Source: Prevotella sp. ne3005
Lineage (GTDB): Bacteria; Bacteroidota; Bacteroidia; Bacteroidales; Bacteroidaceae
Length of the DNA stretch: 64,000 nt
Direction of reading: 5' to 3'
Assembly (NCBI RefSeq): GCF_900110085.1
Contig: NZ_FOCK01000002.1
Location: 62,001 to 126,000, forward strand
Shown: piece by piece, positions 23,982 to 33,063 of the stretch
Position numbering within the stretch: position 1 is the first letter of the stretch
Layout of the letters: every line of letters begins with the position of its first letter
Translations under genes and position numbers: made by a program
Notes under the pieces: model-generated
Databases searched by the model: none
Seen by the model: only the letters and a program-made list of their open reading frames with translations
Told to the model about the DNA's origin: nothing

Positions 23982-24455
23982 ATGAGAGAACTTGAACTAA
24001 AATCCGTCATTAAGGTCTGTCAGATGGAGGAATTGACAGCCGAGGAACAGCATTTGATAGAACTGGCCATTGAGGCTACGGGGCGCAGCTATGCACCCTA
24101 CTCCAAATTTCATGTGGGTGCTGCCGTGAGGTTGGACAATGGCGTGGAGATCATCGGCTGTAACCAGGAGAATGCCGCCTATCCCTCTGGCCTTTGTGCA
24201 GAGCGGACAGCACTCTTCGCCGCAGGAGCCCAATATCCTGACGTGCCAGTGAGACTGCTCTCCATCGCAGCCCGCGGTACTGATGGAGAACTGATGGAGG
24301 AACCCGTAGGGCCCTGTGGCAGTTGTAGGCAGGTGATCATTGAGTCGGAGACCAGAGCCGGCGGGCCTATCCGTATCCTGCTCTACGGACGGAAACATAT
24401 CTACGTGATTGATGGCATCCGACAGCTGATGCCACTGACATTCTCGGAATTCTAA
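23982..24455 (+). CDS. cdd: Cytidine deaminase
   Basis: A 157-residue zinc-dependent enzyme converting cytidine/deoxycytidine to uridine forms in pyrimidine salvage. The catalytic CAERTAL (Cys and Glu; CAE instead of the HAE of the larger deaminases) and PCGSCRQV motifs supply the three zinc Cys and proton-shuttle Glu, as in homotetrameric Cdd. ATG 23982 (MRELELKSVIKV) lies 19 bp after the -7 TATATTTG. A further in-frame ATG at MEELTAEEQ is possible. The gene overlaps the convergent beta-helix lipoprotein gene by 4 bp at their stops. Confidence 0.95.
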   Translation: MRELELKSVIKVCQMEELTAEEQHLIELAIEATGRSYAPYSKFHVGAAVRLDNGVEIIGCNQENAAYPSGLCAERTALFAAGAQYPDVPVRLLSIAARGTDGELMEEPVGPCGSCRQVIIESETRAGGPIRILLYGRKHIYVIDGIRQLMPLTFSEF

Positions 24456-25777
24456 CGGTAACAGCCCAACCCCTGGGCAGGCGACTTCGCATCTAAGTGG
24501 AAGTCATAGTCAAGGTGGTCTTCATCGATTCTGACGAAGTGGTCCTTACCTTGAATCTCATCATCAGGCTTTTCCCAGATGATATCGTTGAAATGGGCGG
24601 TATCATCGGTGATGGCAGGGGTTCTCAACAGACAATGACGGAAGGAATAGTTGAACTCATGGGAGGCATGCACCTGTTCACCCATCAGCACATCGTCGGC
24701 ATAGCCCGTGAGGATGAGTCCTTCGGCATCGAGCTGTAAGAGTGGTGCGGCATTCGAGAAACGGAGGGCAGCCCCACGAGCGGCAGAGAAGGGATAGAAC
24801 TGGGCTAGCGTACAATAACAGATTTCGGCCATTCCACCGTTGATATTCAGACAATCACCCTCTGTATTCGTCAGCTGACAGTCTTCCAAACGGATATTGG
24901 CATTGGAGACACGAAGGCCATCACCCTGACAATTATGTACCACACAACGTTGCATCAACAGCCGATATTGGGTCATATCAAGGGCTGCAGAGTCACAAAT
25001 GATTCCTTTCATAGAACTATGTATCTCTGTGGCTACCAATTCATTATGCAACGAACTTGAATAGAAACGTATGCCTTCCCACTGACCGCTGACGTGATCG
25101 TAAGGCAGATATGAGAACATTCGGTCAAGACGGTCGCCTCGCAGCAGGCAATTCTCCATGTTCAGGTTGCCATAGACCTCCAAACCAGCACCTTCGTGAA
25201 AGAAAAGTGTGGTATTCCGGAGCGTGAGCGTTGCCCCTTCCTTCACCTGAAGACCACCATATATAATATAAGGAATACGAGTGTCGATGACAGAATCCGT
25301 CGCAATCACCGGTGAATAGAGTTTGACGGCATCCCATGCCCAGGCCTGCAACAGCACCTTCTGTTCGACACCACTCTCCAAGGTAAAGAGCAGGTCATCC
25401 TCAACGACCATCGGTTCTTCACGGAAGGTCTCGGAAGCCGTGAGTTCCACGAAGACCAGGATGCTATCTTTTTTCCGTATCTCCAGATTCTGGGTTTGTG
25501 AGCCATTGGCATTATCGAGATAGATGCCATCAACATTGACGCGATAGCCCGTCTGGTTACCGCGCTTCAGACGGACACTCTGCAGGCGCAGGCCATCGTT
25601 GTTGCGGTTATGTACCCAGAAAGAATAGGTGGACGAGGGTGTGCGACTGAAGACCGTATCGAGTCTCAGCGTATCCACCGAGAAGTCAAGCTTCAGTCCT
25701 GTGCTTGTGGAGAAGGAGTCATCATCGGCACAAGCCACACAAATCAGGAGCGTCAGGAAATAAAAAATCCGTTTCAT
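24452..25777 (-). CDS. Lipoprotein with right-handed beta-helix
   Basis: A 441-residue lipoprotein: signal peptide with lipobox CVAC (Cys16) followed by acidic DDD. The middle has a left-to-right series of short beta-helix turns (TLRNTTLFFHEGAGLEVYGNLNMENC, CVVHNCQGDGLRVSNANIRLEDCQLTNTEGDCL), like pectate-lyase-type right-handed helices. No catalytic residues can be assigned, so carbohydrate binding or structure is as likely as cleavage. The ATG lies at the edge of the loop of the hairpin 25765-25797 that also terminates rubrerythrin transcripts. Confidence 0.8.
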   Translation of the reverse strand: MKRIFYFLTLLICVACADDDSFSTSTGLKLDFSVDTLRLDTVFSRTPSSTYSFWVHNRNNDGLRLQSVRLKRGNQTGYRVNVDGIYLDNANGSQTQNLEIRKKDSILVFVELTASETFREEPMVVEDDLLFTLESGVEQKVLLQAWAWDAVKLYSPVIATDSVIDTRIPYIIYGGLQVKEGATLTLRNTTLFFHEGAGLEVYGNLNMENCLLRGDRLDRMFSYLPYDHVSGQWEGIRFYSSSLHNELVATEIHSSMKGIICDSAALDMTQYRLLMQRCVVHNCQGDGLRVSNANIRLEDCQLTNTEGDCLNINGGMAEICYCTLAQFYPFSAARGAALRFSNAAPLLQLDAEGLILTGYADDVLMGEQVHASHEFNYSFRHCLLRTPAITDDTAHFNDIIWEKPDDEIQGKDHFVRIDEDHLDYDFHLDAKSPAQGLGCYR

Positions 25778-25797
25778 CGTATGGATAAAACGGATTT
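25765..25797 (-). terminator. Hairpin ending rubrerythrin and overlapping the next start codon
   Basis: Minus-strand AAATCCGTTT (25788-25797) and AAACGGATTT (25765-25774) form a perfect 10-bp stem around a 13-nt loop, followed by TTTTATTT. The ATG of the beta-helix lipoprotein (25775-25777) is the last triplet of the loop, and its codons 2-4 form the 3' arm. Confidence 0.8.
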
Positions 25798-25817
25798 ATA
25801 ATCATTTTATTGTGTGA

Positions 25818-26375
25818 TTACTTGCCGAAATAGCGCTTCAGCAGTCCTGCGAAGCCAGCACCATGACGAGCCTCGTCCTTAGCCATCTCATGAACGGTGT
25901 CGTGGATAGCATCGAAACCGGCAGCCTTGGCATTCTTGGCAATGCGGAACTTATCCTCACAGGCACCAGCCTCGGCAGCAGCGCGCTTCTCCAGGTTGGT
26001 CTTGGTATCCCATACACACTCACCCAGCAGCTCAGCAAACTTCGAAGCGTGCTCAGCCTCCTCGAAGGCGTAGCGCTTGAAAGCCTCGGCGATCTCGGGA
26101 TAGCCCTCACGATCAGCCTGACGCGACATAGCCAGATACATACCTACCTCACCGCACTCACCATTAAAATGGTTGCGCAGGTCGTCAATCATCTCCTGAG
26201 ACACACCTTCGGGCTTGCCGTCACCAATTTTGTGAACAGTAGCATAGGTCATATCAGCATCATCTTTCAGTTCAGAGAACTTTGAGGCAGGAGCCTTACA
26301 GATGGGGCACTTCTCGGGAGCAGCATCGCCTTCATAGATATATCCACAAACGGCGCAAATAAACTTTTTCTTCAT
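25818..26375 (-). CDS. Reverse rubrerythrin, peroxide-reducing
   Basis: A 185-residue non-haem iron protein that reduces hydrogen peroxide and protects anaerobes. The rubredoxin module is N-terminal ([10 protein letters not shown]... CPIC, residues 7-25), ahead of the four-helix diiron domain with [19 protein letters not shown] and DEARHGAGF. This order is the reverse of classical rubrerythrin. Length and spacing are normal. It has a canonical promoter (26422-26453) back to back with the sensor gene's promoter. Its transcript should stop at the hairpin overlapping the next gene. Confidence 0.94.
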   Translation of the reverse strand: MKKKFICAVCGYIYEGDAAPEKCPICKAPASKFSELKDDADMTYATVHKIGDGKPEGVSQEMIDDLRNHFNGECGEVGMYLAMSRQADREGYPEIAEAFKRYAFEEAEHASKFAELLGECVWDTKTNLEKRAAAEAGACEDKFRIAKNAKAAGFDAIHDTVHEMAKDEARHGAGFAGLLKRYFGK

Positions 26376-26421
26376 AATTTGTATTGGTTTAGTTAATAAT
26401 TAAAAAATATAAACTCGTTGG

Positions 26422-26453
26422 CAAATATACAAAGAATTATCCAATTCGCCAAA
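26422..26453 (-). promoter_or_regulatory. Promoter of reverse rubrerythrin
   Basis: -33 TTTG (26450-26453), 20-bp spacer and -7 TATATTTG (26422-26429) on the minus strand. Confidence 0.8.
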
Positions 26454-26469
26454 TTTATCATGGTTTTAT

Positions 26470-26500
26470 TTTGCTTTTTACATTTTTTTTTGTATCTTTG
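26470..26500 (+). promoter_or_regulatory. Promoter of the tandem sensor genes
   Basis: -33 TTTG (26470-26473), 19-bp spacer and -7 TATCTTTG (26493-26500), 7 bp before the ATG at 26508. Confidence 0.8.
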
Positions 26501-26507
26501 CACCAAG

Positions 26508-27866
26508 ATGACACGAATAACTAGATTTCTCGCCAGAACCATTTCATTAAGACTTAGTCTGATGGTTCTTGTAGCTCTGGCATCTTTGCTCATGGCTGCA
26601 CTTTTCATCATGTTTTGTTATTCGCGAAAAGCCGTGAAGGAAGAGGCATTACAAAAAGCAGACCAAACCCTGGAGACGATTATCCAGAGCATCGATAATG
26701 TCATGTTGAGTGTGGAGCAGTCGTCGGGTAACATTTACTGGAAGATGATGGCTCATCAGGGGAAGCCAGAGAAAATAGAGCTCTACCGGAAGAAGCTGAT
26801 TGAGTTTAATCCGTATATCATCGGCTGTTCTGTCATCTTAGATTCCACATTCAATGCCATTAACACTACCGTACCCTGTTGGACTGACGTGAAGGTGAAC
26901 GACAGTCTGATGGATAAGGCCAGCACCTCTTTCTGTCTGCCCATCTATCTCGGGGAAAAGAAGGCGGGCATGCTGGTGTCGGATGTGTCGCTGACCTTGT
27001 TGTCGAAGATAGTCTTAGAGGCCAAGCCCTCTCCCAACTCCTATTGTACTTTAATAGGTAACAACGGCACCCTCATCGTTCACCCCGACAGTAGTGTTCT
27101 GAACCAGAACATGTTCACGTTGGCGAATAAGGCAGAAGATCCTGCCATGAAAGAGATTGTACAAGCCATGATGGAAGGAGACAAAGGCTATAGGCACATC
27201 AAGTTGGATGGCAAAGACTGTTATGTGTTCTATAAACCTTTCGAGCGCGCTGACGTACCTGGAAGATATACGGAGAGATTAGGATGGAGCGCAGCCGTCG
27301 TGTATCCAGAGGACGACATCTTCGGCGAATATAACGAATTATTGTATATCGTGCTGATCATAGCCGTGGTCGGACTTGCGCTACTGCTGTTGTTATGTCA
27401 GACCTTTATCCACCGTCAGCTGTTACCGTTAAGGCTGTTGGCGAAGTCGGCCCACCGCATAGCGAAGGGCTATTATGACGAGCCCATTCCATCGAGCAAA
27501 CAACAAGATGAGGTGGGACGCCTGCAGAAACACTTCCAACAGATGCAGCAGTCACTGGCTACCCGTGTGGGAGAGATGAAACAGTTGACCGACACCCTAC
27601 AGGAACGCGGAGATGCACTACAGACCACGTATGAACAGGCTCAGGTAGCTGAGCAGATGAAGACCAGTTTCCTGTATAACATGTCGAACCAGATGATGGC
27701 ACCTGCCAGGGGCATCTATACGAACGTCATGACTATCAGCAAGAACTACAAGGAGCTGACAGACGAGACGACCAATCAGCTGGTGGACGAGATACATTAT
27801 AGAGGTGAGAAAATCACGGAGTTGCTCAACCAGTTGATCTCGGATTCTGAAAAGCAAATGAAATAA
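26508..27866 (+). CDS. Cache-HAMP sensor with degenerate kinase dimerisation domain
   Basis: A 452-residue membrane sensor: TM1 (about 15-38), extracytoplasmic Cache-type domain (about 45-275), TM2 (about 283-305), HAMP (about 305-358) and a coiled coil. The C-terminus aligns with a histidine-kinase HisKA helix, but the phospho-acceptor motif reads MSNQMMAPA where a working one reads SHExRTPL: residue 394 is Asn instead of His. No ATPase domain follows. ATG 26508 (MTRITRFLAR) is 7 bp after the -7 element. It probably modulates the intact kinase encoded 19 bp downstream by mixed dimers or ligand sensing. Confidence 0.82.
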   Translation: MTRITRFLARTISLRLSLMVLVALASLLMAALFIMFCYSRKAVKEEALQKADQTLETIIQSIDNVMLSVEQSSGNIYWKMMAHQGKPEKIELYRKKLIEFNPYIIGCSVILDSTFNAINTTVPCWTDVKVNDSLMDKASTSFCLPIYLGEKKAGMLVSDVSLTLLSKIVLEAKPSPNSYCTLIGNNGTLIVHPDSSVLNQNMFTLANKAEDPAMKEIVQAMMEGDKGYRHIKLDGKDCYVFYKPFERADVPGRYTERLGWSAAVVYPEDDIFGEYNELLYIVLIIAVVGLALLLLLCQTFIHRQLLPLRLLAKSAHRIAKGYYDEPIPSSKQQDEVGRLQKHFQQMQQSLATRVGEMKQLTDTLQERGDALQTTYEQAQVAEQMKTSFLYNMSNQMMAPARGIYTNVMTISKNYKELTDETTNQLVDEIHYRGEKITELLNQLISDSEKQMK

Positions 27867-27885
27867 CCAACCAAACGACATAGAG

Positions 27886-29802
27886 ATGCGCACTATCACC
27901 CAGTTCATACGTCAGTCGCTTTCCTGGAAGCTTAGCCTCGGTATCATACTGATGGCAATGCCCATCTTTATGCTGGCATTGGGTGTCCTGTTCGTGCAAT
28001 CAAGAAACCAGTTGAAAAAAGAAGCCACGGAGCATGCCAGCAGCGTGCTCAATACCACGATGCAACGCGTCAGCCGATTCATGAATACCTTAGAGACGGC
28101 TACCGACATCAACGACTGGGAGATTGTGGAGAACCTAGACCCTGACTCCTTGTTGAACTACTCCCGTTTTGTCGTCTCACTCAATGGCAACATCGACGGC
28201 TGCTCCATCAGTACCGAACCCAATATCTTCCCCAAATACGGGCGGTACTTCTCTACCTATACCGTCAGGGAACCCGATACCATCAGAACCGTCATTGAAA
28301 AGAAGTATGAATACTTTGAGAAGGTATGGTATAAGACACCCCGTCAGCTGGGAGAGTCGTGTTGGGTGGTCTTTTACGATGAAACCGATTCCTTGGAGCT
28401 CACCCTTGACGGTATGATCGCCTCATATTGTAAACCACTGTACGACCATAGCAAACAGTTTGTGGGCGTCATCTCCACCGACCTCTCACTCATCCATCTC
28501 TCCAAGATCATCTCAAAAGAGAAGCCCTATCCCGACTCCTATTTCATCATGACAGGCGAAGAAGGGCGCTACTATATCCACCCTGATACGACACAGCTAT
28601 TCACCTACACCATCTTCAGTGACGCCAACCCCCAGGAACAGGCAGACATCTTTGCCTTAGGTCATGAGATGACAACGGGTAAACAAGGAAATATGAGGGT
28701 CAAGATTAACGGAAAGCCATGTCTTGTCAACTACCGTCCTGTGCCAGGTACAAACTGGAGCCTGGCCCTTGTCTGTCCGGAACAGAGTGTCCTCCAGAGC
28801 TACTACCGTCTGGGATATATCATCGGCCCATTAACACTTGTGGGCTTGGTGCTCATCCTTCTATTCAGCAGTATCAGTGTGGCCCATGCCATCCTGCCGC
28901 TCAACAAACTGGCGAGTCAGATACAACTGATTGCGGCAGGTCATTTCGACGAACAGATTCCCAAGAGTCATCGGCATGATGCCGTAGGACACCTGCAAAA
29001 CAGCTTTGCCAAGATGCAGGAATCGCTAAGTCATCATATCCATGATATCCAACAGATGAACGTGGAAACAGCCCGACGCAATGAAGAGCTGGTACATACC
29101 ACAGAACTGGCAAAGGAAGCTGACAGGCAGAAAACGCTCTTCATACAGAACGTGTCGCATCAGGTGCGTACGCCCCTGAACATCATCATGGGTTTTGCAC
29201 ATGTGTTACGGGAGAGTAAGAAGTACCTACCGGAAGAGGAGGTCAAGAGCATCATCAACATGATGACGCACAATGCGATGACACTCGACCGTATGGCAAT
29301 GATGCTCTTCGACAGTTCTGCCAGAGGTAACATGGAAGAGGTCTACGCAGACAGAGACGAGGAGGTGTCGTGTAATGAGGTAGCCAGTCAATGCCTCAAA
29401 TATACGCTGAAGCACTACCCCGACCTACCCTTGTATTTTGGTACGGACCTGCCTGATGACTTCTGCATCCACACCAGTCTGAAATACCTGAAGCTATGTA
29501 TTCGCGAGCTCCTGTATAATGCCTCTAAGTATTCCGACGGGAAATATGTGGCACTGCGGGTGTCGGAGATAGGCTCGATGGTCAGGTTCATCGTCGAGGA
29601 TACGGGGCCTGGCATCTCGAAAGAAGAGAGTTCCCGCCTCCTGGAGTCATTTACAAAAGCCAACGATTTATCGGAAGGCCTCGGACTGGGACTTCCTCTC
29701 ACAAAACGCCATGTCACTAACCTTGGAGGTGAACTCATCCTCGACACCAGTTATAAAGCCGGTTGCCGATTCATCATTCAACTTCCCAAGGTTAAGTCAT
29801 AG
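27886..29802 (+). CDS. Cache-HAMP sensor histidine kinase
   Basis: A 638-residue histidine kinase paralogous to its upstream neighbour. TM1 (about 15-35), Cache sensor (to about 300), TM2 (about 308-330) and HAMP are followed by HisKA with His425 in NVSHQVRTPLN, and a HATPase domain with N-box RELLYNASKY, G1 DTGPGIS and G2 GLGLGLPL. All ATP-binding boxes are present. No response regulator is adjacent, so the partner is encoded elsewhere. It starts 19 bp after the pseudo-kinase gene and ends 8 bp from the convergent hisS stop. Confidence 0.92.
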   Translation: MRTITQFIRQSLSWKLSLGIILMAMPIFMLALGVLFVQSRNQLKKEATEHASSVLNTTMQRVSRFMNTLETATDINDWEIVENLDPDSLLNYSRFVVSLNGNIDGCSISTEPNIFPKYGRYFSTYTVREPDTIRTVIEKKYEYFEKVWYKTPRQLGESCWVVFYDETDSLELTLDGMIASYCKPLYDHSKQFVGVISTDLSLIHLSKIISKEKPYPDSYFIMTGEEGRYYIHPDTTQLFTYTIFSDANPQEQADIFALGHEMTTGKQGNMRVKINGKPCLVNYRPVPGTNWSLALVCPEQSVLQSYYRLGYIIGPLTLVGLVLILLFSSISVAHAILPLNKLASQIQLIAAGHFDEQIPKSHRHDAVGHLQNSFAKMQESLSHHIHDIQQMNVETARRNEELVHTTELAKEADRQKTLFIQNVSHQVRTPLNIIMGFAHVLRESKKYLPEEEVKSIINMMTHNAMTLDRMAMMLFDSSARGNMEEVYADRDEEVSCNEVASQCLKYTLKHYPDLPLYFGTDLPDDFCIHTSLKYLKLCIRELLYNASKYSDGKYVALRVSEIGSMVRFIVEDTGPGISKEESSRLLESFTKANDLSEGLGLGLPLTKRHVTNLGGELILDTSYKAGCRFIIQLPKVKS

Positions 29803-29810
29803 CGTAAAAG

Positions 29811-31175
29811 TCACGATTTCACGATGTTTATCAGTTCTTCAGGAGTCAGCAATTGCTGATCTCCTGACAACATATTCTTCAGAGTCAGTTTGCCTTGTGC
29901 AATCTCGTTCTCACCAGCCAAAGCCACATAAGGGATCTCCTTGGCATTGGCATACGACATCTGCTTCTTCATCTTCGATGAATCGGGGTATATCTCCGTG
30001 CGGATACCTGCCTCACGAGCCTTGATGGCAATAGGCAGACAATAGGCTGTCTCTTTCTCACCGAAGTTGATGAAGAGCAGTTGAGTGCCATTGGTAGCAT
30101 CTTTCGGATAACAGTCGAGGGCATTGAGCACATCGAAGATACGGTCTACACCGAAGGAGATGCCTACGCCCGAGATACCCGGCATACCGAAGATACCCGT
30201 CAGGTTGTCATAGCGACCGCCACCAGTGATAGAGCCAATCTGGACATCCAGGGCCTTCACCTCGAAGATGGCACCTGTGTAATAGTTCAGTCCACGGGCC
30301 AGCGTCAGGTCGAGCTGAAGCTCATTCTTCAGTCCCAGCGTCTTCAGCGTGTCGAGGATGAAACGCGTCTCTTCGACACCTTTCAGACCCGTCTCACTCG
30401 CTGCCAACACCTCTGCAATGGTATTCAACTTATCGTCGTTGGTGCCTTCGAGAGAGATGATTGGCTGAAGCTTCTCAATCTGGGCCTCACTCAGACCATC
30501 CTCACGGAGTTCTGCATTCACATTGTCAAGACCGATTTTATCGAGTTTATCGATGGCCACGGTGATATCCACAATCTTCTCCGCAGCACCGATGACTTCG
30601 GCAATTCCTGTGAGAATCTTACGGTTGTTAATCTTTATCTGTACACGAACGCCGAAACGACTGAAGACAGTATCCACGATCTGCATCAGCTCTACCTCAT
30701 TGAGCAAGGAGTCGGAGCCTACAATATCACCATCAAACTGCCAGAACTCACGATAGCGCCCCTTCTGCGGACGGTCGGCACGCCATACGGGCTGCATCTG
30801 ATAACGCTTGAAGGGCAGCTGGAGTTCCTCACGATGCATCACCACATAACGGGCGAAAGGCACAGTGAGGTCGTAGCGGAGACCTTTTTCACAGAGTTTA
30901 GCAGCCAGATGCAAGGCATTACGCTCCTGCAGCTCCTCATCGCTGACTTTATTAAGGAAATCACCACTGTTGAGCACTTTGAAGAGCAGTTTGTCACCCT
31001 CCTCACCGTACTTACCCATCAGCGTACCGAGTGTTTCCATGGCAGGTGTCTCTATCTGCTGGAAGCCATAGAGCTGATACACCTGCTTGATGATATCGAA
31101 GATATAGTTGCGCTTCGCCATCTCCAATGGAGAGAAGTCGCGCGTTCCTTTAGGAATACTTGGCTTTTGTGCCAT
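29811..31175 (-). CDS. hisS: Histidine--tRNA ligase
   Basis: A class II synthetase of 454 residues. Motif 1 is in the N-terminal [11 protein letters not shown] region, motif 2 region reads [14 protein letters not shown], and the histidine-specific [12 protein letters not shown] and GGGRYDNL are present. A C-terminal anticodon-binding domain carries [16 protein letters not shown]. The gene follows purA after a spacer made of AAAGTAAR octamers (31185-31216), so both are probably on one transcript with the fur-family gene. Confidence 0.96.
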   Translation of the reverse strand: MAQKPSIPKGTRDFSPLEMAKRNYIFDIIKQVYQLYGFQQIETPAMETLGTLMGKYGEEGDKLLFKVLNSGDFLNKVSDEELQERNALHLAAKLCEKGLRYDLTVPFARYVVMHREELQLPFKRYQMQPVWRADRPQKGRYREFWQFDGDIVGSDSLLNEVELMQIVDTVFSRFGVRVQIKINNRKILTGIAEVIGAAEKIVDITVAIDKLDKIGLDNVNAELREDGLSEAQIEKLQPIISLEGTNDDKLNTIAEVLAASETGLKGVEETRFILDTLKTLGLKNELQLDLTLARGLNYYTGAIFEVKALDVQIGSITGGGRYDNLTGIFGMPGISGVGISFGVDRIFDVLNALDCYPKDATNGTQLLFINFGEKETAYCLPIAIKAREAGIRTEIYPDSSKMKKQMSYANAKEIPYVALAGENEIAQGKLTLKNMLSGDQQLLTPEELINIVKS

Positions 31176-31184
31176 ATCGTTTAT

Positions 31185-31216
31185 TTTACCTTTTTACTTT
31201 CTTACTTTTTTACTTT
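31185..31216 (-). repeat. Four AAAGTAAR-type octamers between purA and hisS
   Basis: On the mRNA strand the units are AAAGTAAA, AAAGTAAG, AAAGTAAA and AAGGTAAA. The first one supplies the purA stop TAA (31210-31212) and the array ends 9 bp before the hisS ATG. The same family occurs at 61045-61068. Confidence 0.9.
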
Positions 31217-32481
31217 CTCACGATTGTTTGGTCACGATCAGGACCTATAGAAATAATTTTGATAGGAGTCTCTAACTGCTTCTCCAAGAATGAGATATAG
31301 TCGCTGAACTCTTTCGGGAACTGATCCTCGCTGGTAAACTTGGTCATATCAGTCTTCCAACCAGGCAACTCCTGATAGACGGGTTCAATACCCTCCTCGA
31401 TGTTGTAGGGGAAATAGTCGATTTCAACGCCATTTTGCTTATAGGCCACACAAGCCTTGATGGTATCGAAGCCATCGAGCACATCGCTCTTCATCATAAT
31501 GAGCTGAGTCACGCCGTTCACCATGATAGAGTACTTCAGTGCCACGAGGTCAATCCAACCACAACGGCGCTCACGACCTGTGACAGCACCATACTCATGA
31601 CCCAGGTCACGGATTGTCTTACCCGTTTCATCGAACAGTTCTGTGGGGAAAGGACCTGCACCCACACGTGTGCAGTAAGCCTTCATGATGCCATAGACAT
31701 CGCCAATCTTATTCGGACCGATACCCAGACCTGTGCAGGCACCTGCGCAGATGGTATTTGAAGAGGTTACGAAGGGATAGCTACCGAAATCGACGTCGAG
31801 CATCGTACCCTGAGCACCCTCACAAAGCACGCTCTTACCGCTCTTCAGGATATTGTTGATCTCATGTTCAGAATCCACGATGGGGAACTGACGGAGATAC
31901 TCGACACCCTCCAGCCATTTCTTCTCGACCTCTGTGATGTCGTACTCAAAGTTGAGCGACTTCAGGATAGCCTCATGACGGGCCTTGGCCTTGGCATACT
32001 TCTCAGGGAAGTTCTCAAGGATATCACCCACGCGCAGACCATTTCGGCTGATTTTATCGGTATAAGTCGGTCCAATACCCTTTCCGGTGGTACCTACCTT
32101 ATCCTTACCTTTCTGAGCCTCATAGGCTGCATCGAGCACACGATGGGTTGGCATGATCAGATGGGCCTTCTTAGAGATATGCAGACGGGAATGGAGGTCA
32201 TGACCACTGGCCTCCAGCGCCTTAGCCTCTTCCATGAAGAGGTCGGGAGCCAGCACAACGCCATTACCGATAATGTTTACCTTGCCACCCTGGAAGATTC
32301 CGGAGGGAATAGAGCGCAGCACATACTTCTGGCCTTCAAACTCCAGCGTATGACCGGCATTGGGACCACCCTGAAAACGGGCAATTACATCGTACTTCGG
32401 GGTCAGCACATCGACCACCTTACCTTTTCCTTCGTCGCCCCACTGCAATCCGAGCAGGACATCTACTTTTCCTTTGTTCAT
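31210..32481 (-). CDS. purA: Adenylosuccinate synthetase
   Basis: PurA joins IMP and aspartate with GTP, the first step from IMP to AMP. The N-terminal GTP-binding LLGLQWGDEGKGK, the IMP-binding TTGKGIGPTYTDK, CEGAQGTMLDVDFG and the C-terminal GPDRDQTIV are all present in 423 residues. I prefer ATG 32481 (MNKGKVDVLLG) over the ATG immediately before it. It follows the Fur-family gene after a short gap and precedes hisS. Confidence 0.96.
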   Translation of the reverse strand: MNKGKVDVLLGLQWGDEGKGKVVDVLTPKYDVIARFQGGPNAGHTLEFEGQKYVLRSIPSGIFQGGKVNIIGNGVVLAPDLFMEEAKALEASGHDLHSRLHISKKAHLIMPTHRVLDAAYEAQKGKDKVGTTGKGIGPTYTDKISRNGLRVGDILENFPEKYAKAKARHEAILKSLNFEYDITEVEKKWLEGVEYLRQFPIVDSEHEINNILKSGKSVLCEGAQGTMLDVDFGSYPFVTSSNTICAGACTGLGIGPNKIGDVYGIMKAYCTRVGAGPFPTELFDETGKTIRDLGHEYGAVTGRERRCGWIDLVALKYSIMVNGVTQLIMMKSDVLDGFDTIKACVAYKQNGVEIDYFPYNIEEGIEPVYQELPGWKTDMTKFTSEDQFPKEFSDYISFLEKQLETPIKIISIGPDRDQTIVRK

Positions 32482-32494
32482 CATACTATTTAAT

Positions 32495-33004
32495 CTATTT
32501 TGACTGTTCTTGCTTTTCTGCCTTTTCCGCCTTCGCCCGTTTCTTCATCTTCGTCTGACAGGAACTGCAAACCCCATAGACATAGAGGGTGAAGCCATCC
32601 TTACGGAACCGACGGAGATGCATATTCTCGACGGCATGCGCAATCTCCTGCGACTTGACCTCAATCACACGTCCGCACATCGTACATACCTGATGGCAAT
32701 GACTGTTGTTATCGTAGCAGGCCTCATACATGGTGGTTCCCTGAAAACGGTGTCTAGTCACCAGGCGCAGCTCAAGGAATAAGTTCAAGGTATTATACAA
32801 CGTGGCACGACTGACGGGGAAGTTCAAACTCTGGGCCAGATGGTCATTCAGTTCCTCAATGGTGAAATGGCCGTTGAGCCCATAGATAGCCCTCAGAATC
32901 GTGTAACGTTCAGGGGTCTTGCGATGATGATTCATCTCAAGATAGTTGTCAAGAATACGCTCTACAGCGGTAACGACACTCTCCTTATTTCCTCTAATTG
33001 CCAT
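32495..33004 (-). CDS. Fur-family metal-dependent regulator
   Basis: A 169-residue winged-helix repressor of the Fur/PerR/Zur family. The DNA-binding part is KTPERYTILRAIYGLNGHFTIEELNDHL with VSRATLYNTL as recognition helix. The dimerisation half has the regulatory-metal HCHQVCTMCG segment and a second CSSC pair, forming the structural zinc site, followed by a Lys/Glu-rich tail. Which metal or peroxide it senses cannot be decided. ATG 33004 (MAIRGNKESVV) is chosen because the longer start crosses a -7 TACCTTTG at 33025-33032. Confidence 0.9.
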   Translation of the reverse strand: MAIRGNKESVVTAVERILDNYLEMNHHRKTPERYTILRAIYGLNGHFTIEELNDHLAQSLNFPVSRATLYNTLNLFLELRLVTRHRFQGTTMYEACYDNNSHCHQVCTMCGRVIEVKSQEIAHAVENMHLRRFRKDGFTLYVYGVCSSCQTKMKKRAKAEKAEKQEQSK

Positions 33005-33024
33005 GGATTTCCTTGAAAACCGGA

Positions 33025-33052
33025 CAAAGGTACACATTTTAGAGGAGACAAA
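33025..33052 (-). promoter_or_regulatory. Promoter of the fur-family/purA/hisS operon
   Basis: -7 TACCTTTG (33025-33032) with TTTG at 33049-33052; the 16-bp spacer is shorter than the usual 19-20, so the -33 assignment is tentative. Confidence 0.55.
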
Positions 33053-33063
33053 AGAGAGTTTAT

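Noticed and set aside
26508..27866. First sensor gene as a frameshifted full histidine kinase
   Set aside because: No ATPase-domain sequence is found in any frame before the second gene starts 19 bp later; it is a short protein, not a frameshift.
30081..31250. 389-codon plus-strand ORF
   Set aside because: It lies fully antisense to hisS and the end of purA; hisS has clear class II motifs.
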